From positions 1-64,000 of the forward strand of contig JAEZYU010000061.1 in assembly GCA_023418915.1 (NCBI GenBank): a stretch of DNA of 64,000 bases, written 5' to 3'. This stretch comes from Bacillota bacterium (GTDB lineage: Bacteria; Bacillota; Clostridia; Acetivibrionales; DTU013). A program made the position numbers and the translations under genes. Below are positions 7,640 through 15,573 of this stretch, piece by piece (position 1 is the stretch's first letter; each line of letters starts with the position of its first letter). Below the pieces are notes generated by a model that was not told where the DNA came from, did no database searches, and worked only from the letters and a program-made list of their open reading frames with translations.

Positions 7640-8690
7640 TCGTCACACGTGAAAGAAAAAAGTGCTTACCATGATAAGAAAAAACTACTTACCGGACAGA
7701 GAAAATCTTCCTTACCGTATGACTGTAAAATCATCTTACCACCCACAGCGTTTTCTCATTGAATTCTTCTGGTGTCATCGACAGGTATGTGTCTGGGTTT
7801 TCTCCCAGCTTAGCTCGGGCCTCATCCAGCAGGGTGATGATCCCCTCCGAGGTGTTCCGAGCGTGGTTGTTGTTTCGGATCAAGCCGCCAGGTCCGGCGG
7901 AAAGTGAATGGACGGCAAGCAGCTTTCTGTCGGAATCATACACCTCCAGATGTCCATCCTGCTCACGAACCAATGCAGTTTTGCAACGAGTGTATGTACC
8001 TATGGGAATGCTATATCTGCTAGCTTTGTAGCGAATGGTATTGTTTTTAAGCACAGGGGTTGATATCATGGATTCATAGACATCCATATGGATTGTCGGA
8101 AGAACCGGTTGAAGGTGCAGTTTTTCAAGGGCGAACACCTCGGCCGGTATCTTTTTCGTCACATCATGGACCTTCCCATTCCCGGTTCGTTCAAGCCAGC
8201 CAAAGCAGTCCTGAGTCCATTGGTCGATGTCTCTAAAATAGCGGTTCCTTGCGAAGTTATACTTAACATACTTCACACTGGGAAACCTTTCCAGCCAGCT
8301 CTTGATGACGTTTTCGTGTTTGTCTAGAGTGCACTGATGATGGCTTTTGGATAATTCCAGGTATTGCTCTGGCGTCATATCCCAATAACGGTCAATTGTT
8401 CGCCAGGATAACCTCAGACGTCTTGCTGTCGCATCCTTGGAATATCCTTTGACCCTTTCGCTTTGAATTTTTGAGTACATTATGAAATCCTCCAATCTTC
8501 TGCCTCCTTTGAGGTGTGATGATAAAATCTTACCTCAAGGAGAGTTTTCGGTCGAATCCTTACTTTCTTTGCCGAAAACTCTAACATTTACTTGCCGGAT
8601 TTCATGACATTTACTTGCCGAAAGTTATGACCTTACTTTACCGTTTTCTCTGCATTTTACCTTGCCGGTTCCATACCATCAGCTTACTGA
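7640..8690 (-). mobile_element. Internally deleted IS21-family derivative
   Basis: Both ends carry the multiple short terminal repeats typical of IS21: CTTACCGG-like units at 7653-7735 and ACTTGCCG-like units at 8525-8690. Between them lies only a deleted istA; no istB is present. The element is about 1.05 kb instead of about 2.5 kb. Since both ends survive, it could be mobilised only in trans. Confidence 0.7.
7731..8495 (-). pseudogene. istA: IS21 transposase IstA with catalytic core deleted
   Basis: Residues 1-75 are the IstA N-terminal region with its HTH (DATARRLRLSWRTIDRYW). The sequence then jumps to the C-terminal part (TGNGKVHDVTKKIPAEVFAL), which aligns with the other IstA at 26829-28299. 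The intervening DDE catalytic domain is missing, so the protein cannot transpose. The frame is preserved and ends inside the terminal repeats. It could still bind the element ends and act as an inhibitor, but that is speculative. Confidence 0.7.
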
Positions 8691-8719
8691 CATTAAGCGG
8701 CGGCGCAAACAATTAAAGA

Positions 8720-9037
8720 CTATCGTACCAACCATCCATAATCCTGCCTGCAATCCACAATAAAATCAACATATACTGACTGATCCCTGATCTGATACAA
8801 AACCAGATACCATTTTTCTACAAACATCTTGTGATATTTATTATGCGGGATAAATTCAGCCTCCAAAAATGGAAAACGCTCCGGCATTTGGTATAGGGAG
8901 CGGATAGTATTCATCAGGTCATTTTTTATTTTACGAGCAGCTATAGGGCTTTTCTGAGCCAGAAATCGAACATGGCCTACCAACATTTGACGGGCACGAT
9001 CAGAAACAACAACTTTATATTGAAGCTTCTTTTCCAT
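8720..9037 (-). CDS. RelE/ParE-family toxin
   Basis: A 105-residue basic protein with the RelE/ParE pattern: an N-terminal strand (YKVVVSDRARQML), two helices (FLAQKSPIAARKIKNDLMNT), then strands FIPHNKYHKMFV, YLVLYQI and VYVDFIVD, ending CRQDYGWLVR. RelE members cleave mRNA on ribosomes and ParE members poison gyrase; sequence alone does not decide. ATG 9037 is preceded by GAGGTG and overlaps the antitoxin gene by 23 bases, as is usual in type II modules. A longer frame starting at 9124 lies inside the antitoxin gene and is not preferred. Confidence 0.85.
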   Translation of the reverse strand: MEKKLQYKVVVSDRARQMLVGHVRFLAQKSPIAARKIKNDLMNTIRSLYQMPERFPFLEAEFIPHNKYHKMFVEKWYLVLYQIRDQSVYVDFIVDCRQDYGWLVR

Positions 9038-9305
9038 GTTCCACCTCATCAATAATGCTTTCCAGGTAGCTGTCCAGCTCATCCGGCGTACTTCCCATAC
9101 GTCCGGCCATACGATCTTCCTCAACCGCCAACAGTTCTTCCCTCAGTTTCAGCATTTTTTCGCGGCGGTTAAACGCTTCTATATCCATTACCACGAGATC
9201 TCCTTCGCCGTTTTTTGTAAGATACACAGGTTCACCGGAGGCTTTACACAAAGCCGCAATTTCATTATAATTCTGCCGAATGCTTGCGGACGGTTTAATC
9301 TGCAT
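9015..9305 (-). CDS. Phd/YefM-family antitoxin
   Basis: A 96-residue protein with the Phd/YefM N-terminal DNA-binding fold (IKPSASIRQNYNEIAALCK, then EPVYLTKNGEGDLVVMDIEA) and an acidic flexible tail that should wrap the toxin. It is the first gene of the module, has GAGGAG eight bases before ATG 9305, and probably represses the shared promoter at 9339-9367 with the toxin as corepressor. Confidence 0.88.
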   Translation of the reverse strand: MQIKPSASIRQNYNEIAALCKASGEPVYLTKNGEGDLVVMDIEAFNRREKMLKLREELLAVEEDRMAGRMGSTPDELDSYLESIIDEVEHGKEASI

Positions 9306-9338
9306 ATTATCAACTCCTCATAGTAATATTCTAATCAT

Positions 9339-9367
9339 ATTATAACTCTATTATGCTATGCAATCAA
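9339..9367 (-). promoter_or_regulatory. Promoter of the toxin-antitoxin module
   Basis: A minus-strand -35 TTGATT (9367-9362), 17-bp spacer and -10 TATAAT (9344-9339), with the antitoxin start 34 bases downstream of the -10. Confidence 0.65.
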
Positions 9368-9557
9368 CCGACAATATGCTTGTCTCTACTGTGATTAAGG
9401 AATATCCAGTCACGTTCAATTTTCACGCAGCATTCTGTATGCCGAGAAAATTGAAATATCCTTTCATCGCTTTCGTCGATCCAGTTACAAATCTGGGAAT
9501 TCATGTTCTACTTTACCGGTTCAAAACGAGGCTACTTATTTTGGTTTTAGTAAAATT

Positions 9558-9773
9558 CTAAGCCAGTCGCACCAGCCAAAGAAAAAGCAATGATAAAGAT
9601 AGCGATGATTCATGAGTATTCGCAGCATCCCAGTCAGCGGTTATACCATTTTCCAAACAGTACCTAAGCATACATGCACTAATTTTTGTAGCCATTCTTT
9701 GCTGCCTATATTTTTGTTTTGTATTAACCTGAATCTGAATTTTATTACCACATCGTAAAAAAGCTGCTGTCAA
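9558..9773 (-). pseudogene. GNAT acetyltransferase fragment
   Basis: About 70 codons contain the acetyl-CoA-binding signature in decayed form (VNTKQKYRQQRMATKISACM) followed by LRYCLENGITADWDAAN. This matches the C-terminal half of GNAT-family acetyltransferases that normally continue with a KLGF-type motif. Here that motif is lost in a run of Ser/Leu codons. There is no N-terminal half and no start. The stretch 9774-9931 adds nothing recognisable. Confidence 0.55.
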
Positions 9774-9931
9774 ACTGAGAGTTCGCTCAGCCCCAGACAG
9801 CGTCTTCTTCCATAGAGTTAAACCATTGATAATCGTTGTCTTCTTGATCTTAATATTAATCTATATTGTTATTGAGAATCTTCTATCAATCTATTTGTGA
9901 GTATATCTGCTACGAATATTTTTGTAAAGCT

Positions 9932-10138
9932 CTACTCCATTTCGTTTGGAACCTCTTTTATCTGATCTTTGGTTACAGTACATAAGCCTATAGTGCATTT
10001 ATCATCGTCAACAAATTCGACCTCATACATATCAGTGTTATACACATACACAATTGTACCTAAACAACCTTTCTTGATCGTTTCATTTATTATTTCTTTT
10101 GAATAAACAACAGCATGCTCACTTAACATAATAGCCAT
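9932..10138 (-). CDS. DUF4926 domain protein
   Basis: A 68-residue protein with the DUF4926 pattern: a valine-rich start, then KKGCLGTIVYVYNTDMYEVE, FVDDD and a closing KDQIKEVP. The fold is predicted to be a small SH3-like barrel. The family is often found near toxin/immunity and addiction genes, but its role is not established. ATG 10129, nine bases after AAAGAG, is an alternative start. Confidence 0.7.
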   Translation of the reverse strand: MAIMLSEHAVVYSKEIINETIKKGCLGTIVYVYNTDMYEVEFVDDDKCTIGLCTVTKDQIKEVPNEME

Positions 10139-10274
10139 CTCTTTCTATTAGGGATGTATATGTAAAAATCCAACTAAACGTGAACATCTATTACTGATAC
10201 CATTTTATCATAATATAGCCCCCTACTCAATTCATATATGGTATTTCCTGTATATTGCCTGCTTCTTTTAGCAA

Positions 10275-10352
10275 GTCCGTCAAGGCAATTCATCCTCCAC
10301 CTTCGCTCACACTAAAGTGAGCAAGGTAGCTTAGAGGTGGAGGACTTCTTGC
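10275..10352 (+). ncRNA. Orphan IS200/IS605 right-end hairpin (omegaRNA-like)
   Basis: The sequence CAAGGCAATTCATCCTCC leads into a nested stem: TCCTCCACCT (10293-10302) pairs with AGGTGGAGGA (10335-10344), and GCTCAC (10305-10310) pairs with GTGAGC (10317-10322). CTTCTTGC follows. This layout is that of IS200/IS605-type right ends, which are also the 3' part of TnpB guide RNA. No tnpB or tnpA is next to it, so it is a solo end or a decayed copy. Confidence 0.55.
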
Positions 10353-10372
10353 AAGCTATGTTAAATTAAAAC

Positions 10373-11659
10373 TCACTTTATTATATACCTCGTCAATCTT
10401 CCGCTACCCACTTTCTTAATAAGATCTTTTGATAACATCTCTTTAAGTGTATTAACTGCTTGGGTCGTTCCTACCCCAAGAGCTTCCTCGACATCATTAC
10501 GAGTAATGTCCTTTTGTTTTCCAAACAATCTGAGTACTGGTAAATACCTTTCTTCCGCTTCGTTTAAGGAATGTGCATGTGTATTAGGCAGAATAACTCG
10601 GAACGCGCCTTCAACATTTTCAAACCTGGGCTGAATAGGTAATCCCTTATAGCAACTGATAATCTTACTTATACCAGTTCCATATGCTTCAATCAGTTTC
10701 ATTCTGTAAAAGAGGCCTGCAAGCTTTTCGTTTCTTGGCTGTGATGCACCCAGCATTGCTGCTTCTATGGACATTCCTGAGACTAATCCCCCAAGTGAGA
10801 TGATTTCTAAGCGGTCTGAATAGAGATTTATAATCGTACTCCCACTAAAAGCATATTCTCTGTGAACGATAGCATTAAGTAATGCCTCACGCACTGCATC
10901 TTCCGGGTAATCTCTTTCATCAGTACGTAGTAACTCATGAAAGGTAGCCTTCGTGCTGTTATAAAAATCGATGGTTTTAAAGGCATCTATAAGCTGATCA
11001 AATAATGAGCCGGTCAGTTCCTTTCGATCTTTGAATAACAGTTTGTCTGTCCCTTGAAAAACAGCAAATTTGATGGAATGCTTACACTGATCTGAAACCA
11101 ATAGTCCCATGTTTGTATAGATATCATCTCCAGTAAGGATCCCCAGGTTTTTCATCTGAACCTGCGAAAATTCCAGTTGTCTTAGTGCCATTTCTCTATT
11201 TAAGCTCGTGAATGTTAATTCCTGAATGAGTGATCGATTATTTTCAAAGGAATCCCCATCGGTCATTTTAATCATCATACGGATAGCATCTTCAGATGCA
11301 GGCGTAGAGGTGGTTCCACTTCTAACATAGACACCAGAGGGCTTCAATCCTTTGTCTGATATATAATATGGCTTTTTAGTTCCTTGATGAACTGCTATCT
11401 TAATAATATTCTTCTCTTCTCTTTTTACCAATTCGATATTCGTAAACATAGAAACATCTGGGCGAATACTATCTCGTACAGCGTTTGATATTTGCTTCAT
11501 TACAAAATCCGCATTTTCAAGACCAGTTATTTCCCCATTATCCTGAACTCCGATATATATTATGCCACCGCTGCTATTTGCAAATGCCACTACCTCCTTT
11601 TTCAAATCGGGAGTGTAGATTTCTTTCAATTCAATGGTTTCACTTTCATACATTCTCAT
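10373..11659 (-). CDS. AlbA_2/RecG-like ATP-binding domain protein
   Basis: About 428 residues. The N-terminal AlbA_2 (Schlafen-type) domain starts ETIELKEIYTPDLKKEVVAF and contains the ANSSGGIIYIGVQDNG signature. A central region with REALLNAIVHREYAF and a GHKL-like segment YGTGISKI follows, then a C-terminal winged helix (ITRNDVEEALGVGTTQAVN). Such proteins are annotated as RecG-like or transcriptional regulators, and some are linked to phage defence and stress. ATG 11659 lies behind AAGGGTGAT and downstream of a strong promoter with a tetO-like dyad, so the frame upstream to 11728 is not used. It is a single gene, probably autoregulated. Confidence 0.75.
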   Translation of the reverse strand: MRMYESETIELKEIYTPDLKKEVVAFANSSGGIIYIGVQDNGEITGLENADFVMKQISNAVRDSIRPDVSMFTNIELVKREEKNIIKIAVHQGTKKPYYISDKGLKPSGVYVRSGTTSTPASEDAIRMMIKMTDGDSFENNRSLIQELTFTSLNREMALRQLEFSQVQMKNLGILTGDDIYTNMGLLVSDQCKHSIKFAVFQGTDKLLFKDRKELTGSLFDQLIDAFKTIDFYNSTKATFHELLRTDERDYPEDAVREALLNAIVHREYAFSGSTIINLYSDRLEIISLGGLVSGMSIEAAMLGASQPRNEKLAGLFYRMKLIEAYGTGISKIISCYKGLPIQPRFENVEGAFRVILPNTHAHSLNEAEERYLPVLRLFGKQKDITRNDVEEALGVGTTQAVNTLKEMLSKDLIKKVGSGRLTRYIIK

Positions 11660-11680
11660 AACATCACCCTTTATATCAGT

Positions 11681-11728
11681 TTCTATCACTTCTGCCACTA
11701 TTCTATCACTGATAGTGTTAGGAAGCAA
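11681..11728 (-). promoter_or_regulatory. Promoter with tetO-like operator and direct repeat
   Basis: A minus-strand -35 TTGCTT (11728-11723), 17-bp spacer and -10 TAGAAT (11705-11700). The palindrome CTATCACTGATAG (11703-11715) sits in the spacer. TTCTATCACT occurs at 11701-11710 and again at 11681-11690, exactly 20 bp apart, so on the same DNA face. Confidence 0.6.
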
Positions 11729-11813
11729 GGTAAACTGCTCGACAATTCATGACAAGAGATTACCTCATTTGCTTTTTATCTAACACTTTTATCTCCAATG
11801 GTCCAAAAATATC

Positions 11814-12230
11814 GTAAGCGTCAAATAGTTAGTGTATAGGAACCTATGAAACCCTATGATACAATCCTCTTTGATGACAGTGGTGCTTTTTGGGGTCAAT
11901 ATTTCGCAAAACTATAAAAACTCGCTCTACTTTTTATAGTTTTGCGAAATCTAAGGCAAAACTGCACCCGAGTAATGAGGAAGTGTCACGTGGCAACAGA
12001 AAAACACCAAGTCCAGCTTCAGCGCTGGATGGCTCTGATTCAGGACCGAATGAACAGCAATCTAAAGATACTGGAATGGTGTGAACAAAATAACGTCAGT
12101 AAAGATGCTTATTATTACTGGCTGAAGCAGATACGAATAGAAGCAGTCGCTGAAGCCAAGTTGAAAAGACCAGTCCTTTCAGAATCAAATTCATTTGTAG
12201 AGATCCAGCCAACTGTATCTTCGGTACTAT
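11814..12230 (+). mobile_element. IS66-family remnant, left end
   Basis: The element begins with GTAAGCGTCAAATAG at 11814, the IS66 terminal form, and its first 380 bp are nearly identical to the remnant at 48753. It holds only tnpA; tnpB, tnpC and the right end are lost. Confidence 0.75.
11901..11950. terminator. 20-bp-arm hairpin inside the IS66 leader
   Basis: Perfect 20-bp inverted arms (11901-11920 and 11931-11950) around CTCGCTCTAC, ending in A/T runs on both strands. It lies between the IS end and tnpA, where it could stop outside transcription from entering the transposase genes. The copy at 48840 keeps it with a mismatch. Confidence 0.55.
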
Positions 12231-12262
12231 TGTTTCAAGGCTATTTTGCCCCTGCGATATAA
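11990..12262 (+). pseudogene. tnpA: IS66 accessory protein TnpA, truncated
   Basis: A GTG start at 11990 behind GAGGAAG gives VATEKHQVQLQRWMALIQDR and the HTH WCEQNNVSKDAYYYWLKQIR, the hallmark of IS66 TnpA. After SFVEIQP the sequence leaves the family and stops. The second copy at 48931 diverges at almost the same place. Confidence 0.7.
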
Positions 12263-12320
12263 TTGCACTTTTGGCAATGTGCAAGCACGTGGTCACTATC
12301 TTCCATTCTCCCTGAGTTGG

Positions 12321-12367
12321 TAACTTGGCAGAGTGGTTTTACTCCGTAAAGTCACTCTGCCAAGTTA
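12321..12367. repeat. 15-bp perfect inverted repeat
   Basis: TAACTTGGCAGAGTG (12321-12335) and its exact complement (12353-12367) flank a 17-base loop. It lies just past the 3' end of blaR1. It lacks a T-run, so it may be a mobile-element end, a weak terminator or a miniature element. Confidence 0.5.
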
Positions 12368-12424
12368 GATGACTAAATTAATAAACTACATAGCCTTCTA
12401 TATCAACGTTTACATTACTCAATC

Positions 12425-13903
12425 CTAATCTATATACGAAGTCAAACTTATTGTATATTTTAAGTCGCTTGTTCCGAGGTTGATTATAGTAATCTCATAT
12501 TCGCTATCAGGATCGAGGTTTGATAGTGTTCTATTGGAATCACCATAAGCAGTCACATTCGCCAATGTTACTCCGTTCGTTACATCTTCACTAATATATT
12601 GATACTTTTCACCAGATTCCAAAGTAATCACAACGCTTACAGCGTTATGATCAGGATCAAACCAACCACCATTCACATCAAAAGAGTAGGTTTTGCTACC
12701 ACCTTTTGAAAGTGTCCTCGTTTCTTGAAAGCTAATATTAAGAGGCATTATCACGTCAGGGGTACCTTCTTCGTCAATAGCTCCACCTTCAATTCTATCG
12801 GCTTTAAACGGTTGAACAATTTCGGTTGGAAGGTCGCTTTTATCTGTAGGTGGTGCAGGAATAACTAATTGAGGGTTTCCTTCCACTAAGGAAGAATCGT
12901 TTGCAAACGCCACTATCGTAGCCCCGAAAGCCATGATAATAACCGCAACCACTACGGACAGGATTTTGCTTGAAGTTTTCATTTTCTTACAGTTCAACAT
13001 AAATGTTATTCTCCTTTCTATTTGTTTCCGCTTGTCGCTAAAAGCGGAAATTAGTTTTGCATTATGACCTGTAGCGTGCCATAGCACATTTAACATTAGC
13101 TCACAATACCGCCTCCTTTCCTCAGTATTCATTGATGTAACAACGCTTTCGTCACACGATAGTTCACAAAAGCGATCAATGTCATATCTGGCTATATATG
13201 CCAAAGGATTAAACCAGTGAACAGCATTCACTAAAAGCATCAGAAATTTTAGCCATGGATCATGGCGCTTCCAGTGGGTTAATTCATGATAAAACACATG
13301 TTGCAGTTCTTCTGTGGTGAATTCGATATCCGGCAATACAATGCGCGGCTTTAAAACACCATACAGGAAAGGCGTACTTGCGTAAGGAGAGGTGTATACT
13401 AATACTTCCTTTGATATCCCCATTTTTTGCTTGCATCTTGAAAGAATACCCTGAAACTGTGCTTCATCTGCCAATCTGCATACACTGAAAATTCTGCGAT
13501 ACAGTTTAATATTTTGTATCATGATGACAACAATAAATGCCAATGTTCCTGCCAGCAAAAGATAGGGCAAAAAATCAAAATTAAACGTTAAAACGTTCTC
13601 CGTTTTGTCCGCTACTGCTACTAAATCATTACTGCCGGGCGAAGATAATTCCAAGGTTGAGGGCAGAGTAGGTAAGACCAATCCATTTCCAGCATTTTGG
13701 TTAAAGTCTAAATGAAACAATGATAAAAACTTGTGGTAGGGCAGCAGAAGAAACATATAAATCCCTATATAAGTGTAGTAGTACCAGGAAGGTGTAAAAC
13801 ATTTCATGGTCAGCCCACTAAAAAGCTTAAGTATCAGGTATAGCCCTCCGGCTACAACCGACATAATAATCAGTTGGTTGTACAAGTTGATTAGCATAAG
13901 CAT
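12425..13903 (-). CDS. blaR1: BlaR1/MecR1-type M56 membrane metallopeptidase
   Basis: About 492 residues. Membrane segments lie near residues 12-32, 42-62, 112-132 and 312-334, and the M56 zinc peptidase motif HELTHWKRHD is at 207-216 with the third-ligand region CELSCDESV. In the Bla/Mec systems this peptidase, once its outer domain senses a signal, triggers cleavage of the BlaI repressor. The outer part here (residues 335-493) is a beta-rich domain with no penicillin-binding SxxK or KTG motif, so the signal is probably not a beta-lactam. Its start overlaps the blaI stop (TGATG). No beta-lactamase is nearby. Confidence 0.85.
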   Translation of the reverse strand: MLMLINLYNQLIIMSVVAGGLYLILKLFSGLTMKCFTPSWYYYTYIGIYMFLLLPYHKFLSLFHLDFNQNAGNGLVLPTLPSTLELSSPGSNDLVAVADKTENVLTFNFDFLPYLLLAGTLAFIVVIMIQNIKLYRRIFSVCRLADEAQFQGILSRCKQKMGISKEVLVYTSPYASTPFLYGVLKPRIVLPDIEFTTEELQHVFYHELTHWKRHDPWLKFLMLLVNAVHWFNPLAYIARYDIDRFCELSCDESVVTSMNTEERRRYCELMLNVLWHATGHNAKLISAFSDKRKQIERRITFMLNCKKMKTSSKILSVVVAVIIMAFGATIVAFANDSSLVEGNPQLVIPAPPTDKSDLPTEIVQPFKADRIEGGAIDEEGTPDVIMPLNISFQETRTLSKGGSKTYSFDVNGGWFDPDHNAVSVVITLESGEKYQYISEDVTNGVTLANVTAYGDSNRTLSNLDPDSEYEITIINLGTSDLKYTISLTSYID

Positions 13904-14289
13904 CACCTCTCTTTCAGACGCTTCATAAGTGCTTCAATATCTTCTTTTGTCAGGTCACCGTTATCACACAATGCAGATATAAAGCCGAATATTGATCCTC
14001 TGTGAACATCCTTTATAAATTGCTTTGTTTCAAAATTAAGGTATTCCTGTTCTGTTACGCAAGGCTCATAATGATTTGCTTTTCCTATCCTGTTTGCCTT
14101 AATTATCCTTTTTTCAATTAGGCGGGCTAAAAAAGTAACTACCGTATTTTGCTTCCATGACTTTTCCTCTGGTAAATGTCGAATGATTTCCGAAGTTGTC
14201 ACAGGGCGTCCGGCCGCCCAAATGAACTCCATAATTTGTTTTTCTGCATCAGATATCCGTTGCATCTTTACTAAATCTCCTTTCTTCAT
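13903..14289 (-). CDS. blaI: BlaI/MecI/CopY-family repressor
   Basis: The protein has the family winged helix (MQRISDAEKQIMEFIWAAGR, then TSEIIRHLPEEKSWKQNTVV) and a C-terminal dimerisation region. It should bind TACA/TGTA dyads and be released when BlaR1 is activated. ATG 14289 is the first start; ATG 14265, 11 bases after GGAG, would begin exactly at the conserved QRISDAE and is equally likely. It is the first gene of the blaI-blaR1 operon and is preceded by two operator dyads. Confidence 0.88.
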   Translation of the reverse strand: MKKGDLVKMQRISDAEKQIMEFIWAAGRPVTTSEIIRHLPEEKSWKQNTVVTFLARLIEKRIIKANRIGKANHYEPCVTEQEYLNFETKQFIKDVHRGSIFGFISALCDNGDLTKEDIEALMKRLKER

Positions 14290-14340
14290 CTACACCTTGT
14301 AGGTTAATTTTATTCTACATGACGTAGATATAATTGTCAA
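14290..14340 (-). promoter_or_regulatory. blaI promoter with two BlaI-type operators
   Basis: -35 TTGACA (14340-14335), 17-bp spacer, -10 TAGAAT (14317-14312). Dyad TCTACATGACGTAGA (14314-14328) covers the -10 and spacer; dyad CTACACCTTGTAG (14290-14302) lies just before the gene. The TACA/TGTA half-sites match known BlaI/MecI operators. Confidence 0.75.
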
Positions 14341-14372
14341 TACATTTTAATAAAAAATGAAAAAGTTTCCAA

Positions 14373-14417
14373 ATGAAAAAGACACGAATACCATAAATGT
14401 ATTCATGTCTTTTTCAT
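14373..14417. terminator. Rho-independent terminator, bidirectional form
   Basis: ATGAAAAAGACACGAATAC and its near-perfect complement (14399-14417) form a stem with A/T runs on both sides. On the minus strand it follows the stop of the gene scrap at 14403-14530. Confidence 0.55.
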
Positions 14418-14530
14418 AGGCTTTCCGGAAACTTGTCTCTTATTATCACCGTACGCCATAATTTCCCTTGCGATAGCAGCAGCATATGCCTTAACGGCGT
14501 CGAAATGCTCTGTTGTAGCTTTTAGATTTC
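14403..14530 (-). pseudogene. C-terminal gene scrap
   Basis: About 41 open codons, including TTEHFDAVKAYAAAIAREIM and ending SGKPMKKT, run into the terminator at 14373-14417. The composition is that of a real coding end, but upstream there is an in-frame stop and no start. The family was not identified. Confidence 0.35.
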
Positions 14531-14559
14531 TTTGTCAGTGAAATGAGCTTTTTTCTTTA

Positions 14560-14672
14560 TTTATTTGTCTTAAGCGTTATTCTTACGCAATCCTTGCAAG
14601 TCGCTTTGGGGTTCGTCGGCAACTACGCCCCTTGTGGACTTTCACCACAGATTGACGGCATGCCCGTCATAC
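14560..14672 (-). other. Possible group II intron 5'-domain remnant
   Basis: The minus strand contains GTGGTGAAAGTCCACAAGGG and then GGCGTAGTTGCCGACG, resembling domain I sequence of bacterial group II introns (the GTGGAAGTCC element also occurs in the intron at 3868-4640). No domain V or protein follows, so this is tentative. Confidence 0.3.
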
Positions 14673-14673
14673 T

Positions 14674-14707
14674 AAAAAGACATCCCCCCGAAGACTTCTG
14701 GGGGATG
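14674..14707 (-). terminator. Rho-independent terminator
   Basis: CATCCCCC (14681-14688) pairs with GGGGGATG (14700-14707), followed on the minus strand by TCTTTTT. It is positioned to end the transcript of the lipoprotein gene at 14809. Confidence 0.6.
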
Positions 14708-14808
14708 CCAGTAATATCAAACCTAAAGCTTGTTTTTTTATTTTGGCTCAAATGAGGCATAAAAGACAAAAAGTGATGGCATAAAAGCCTAAACAACAGC
14801 GGTATTTT

Positions 14809-15468
14809 TTATTCGAACCCCGTTTCCTCCGAGGTCACATCAGTCATTAAATCGTCGCTGAAATAATCGGAGTATTTTACGTTGGTTCCATCCCCCGAAT
14901 ATTCGATGTCTTTCACTTCGACTTCCCCGTCAAGTATCAGCATGTATGGAGTGCTGTTCGAGATGGCCACGGCGGCGTCCTTTCCGTCGACATAGATGAC
15001 CCTGGCTTTCGAAAATTCGGCGGGCACAATCTTGTCCGACGAAAAATCATATATACCGTCTGCTATATCTCCGAATACAATGGTCATGCCGTCCGTGACC
15101 AGCACTGAAGTGGAAAAACCGGCGGACATGGCTTTTTCGACAGTTTTGGCCGCTTTGACTGAATATAAATCTCCATCTTTCTGCATCACAAAAACCCGGA
15201 ACGACGTATAGAGACCTTCCACTTCTGGATTTTTATCACCTACCAAAATAACATTATGGTTATTGCGTGTTTCACCGGTTATAACATCATATCTGCTTGT
15301 TTGCGATGTAAACCATTTTTTCGCATCTGCCAACTCTGCGTTCTTATCGTTTTTTTGCTGTTTACAGCCAGACAAAACCAACAAGCACAAAATTGCATAT
15401 ATTGTAAGTATTACTGCTGGAGAATGCACTACCCTGCAAAATACAGATGCCTTTTTTGATAAATACAT
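14809..15468 (-). CDS. Lipoprotein of unknown function
   Basis: A 219-residue product. A hydrophobic segment (AVILTIYAILCLLVLSGC) ends in the lipobox LSGC, so the protein is anchored outside the membrane. The mature part alternates strands and acidic turns. No known domain recognised. ATG 15468 is preceded by GGGAGG at the right spacing; the frame further upstream has no ribosome binding site. A GC-rich hairpin (15514-15536) separates it from the stalk-domain gene. Confidence 0.65.
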   Translation of the reverse strand: MYLSKKASVFCRVVHSPAVILTIYAILCLLVLSGCKQQKNDKNAELADAKKWFTSQTSRYDVITGETRNNHNVILVGDKNPEVEGLYTSFRVFVMQKDGDLYSVKAAKTVEKAMSAGFSTSVLVTDGMTIVFGDIADGIYDFSSDKIVPAEFSKARVIYVDGKDAAVAISNSTPYMLILDGEVEVKDIEYSGDGTNVKYSDYFSDDLMTDVTSEETGFE

Positions 15469-15513
15469 TTTAATCCTCCCTTGTAGTCCATCGATGAAGA
15501 TTTGCATTTGTTC

Positions 15514-15536
15514 GGGAAGGCCTAACTGGCCTTCCC
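15514..15536. terminator. Intercistronic hairpin
   Basis: GGGAAGGCC and GGCCTTCCC around TAACT, 23 bases in all, between the stalk-domain gene and the lipoprotein gene. No T-run follows, so it may be a processing or attenuation structure. Confidence 0.4.
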
Positions 15537-15573
15537 CAACATAGATGCCTAAAAAGCTATAATCAAACAGTAA

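Noticed and set aside
12321..12367. Inverted repeat as the right end of the IS66 remnant
   Set aside because: It does not resemble the GTAAGCG terminal sequence and is internally symmetric, so it is listed as a separate repeat.
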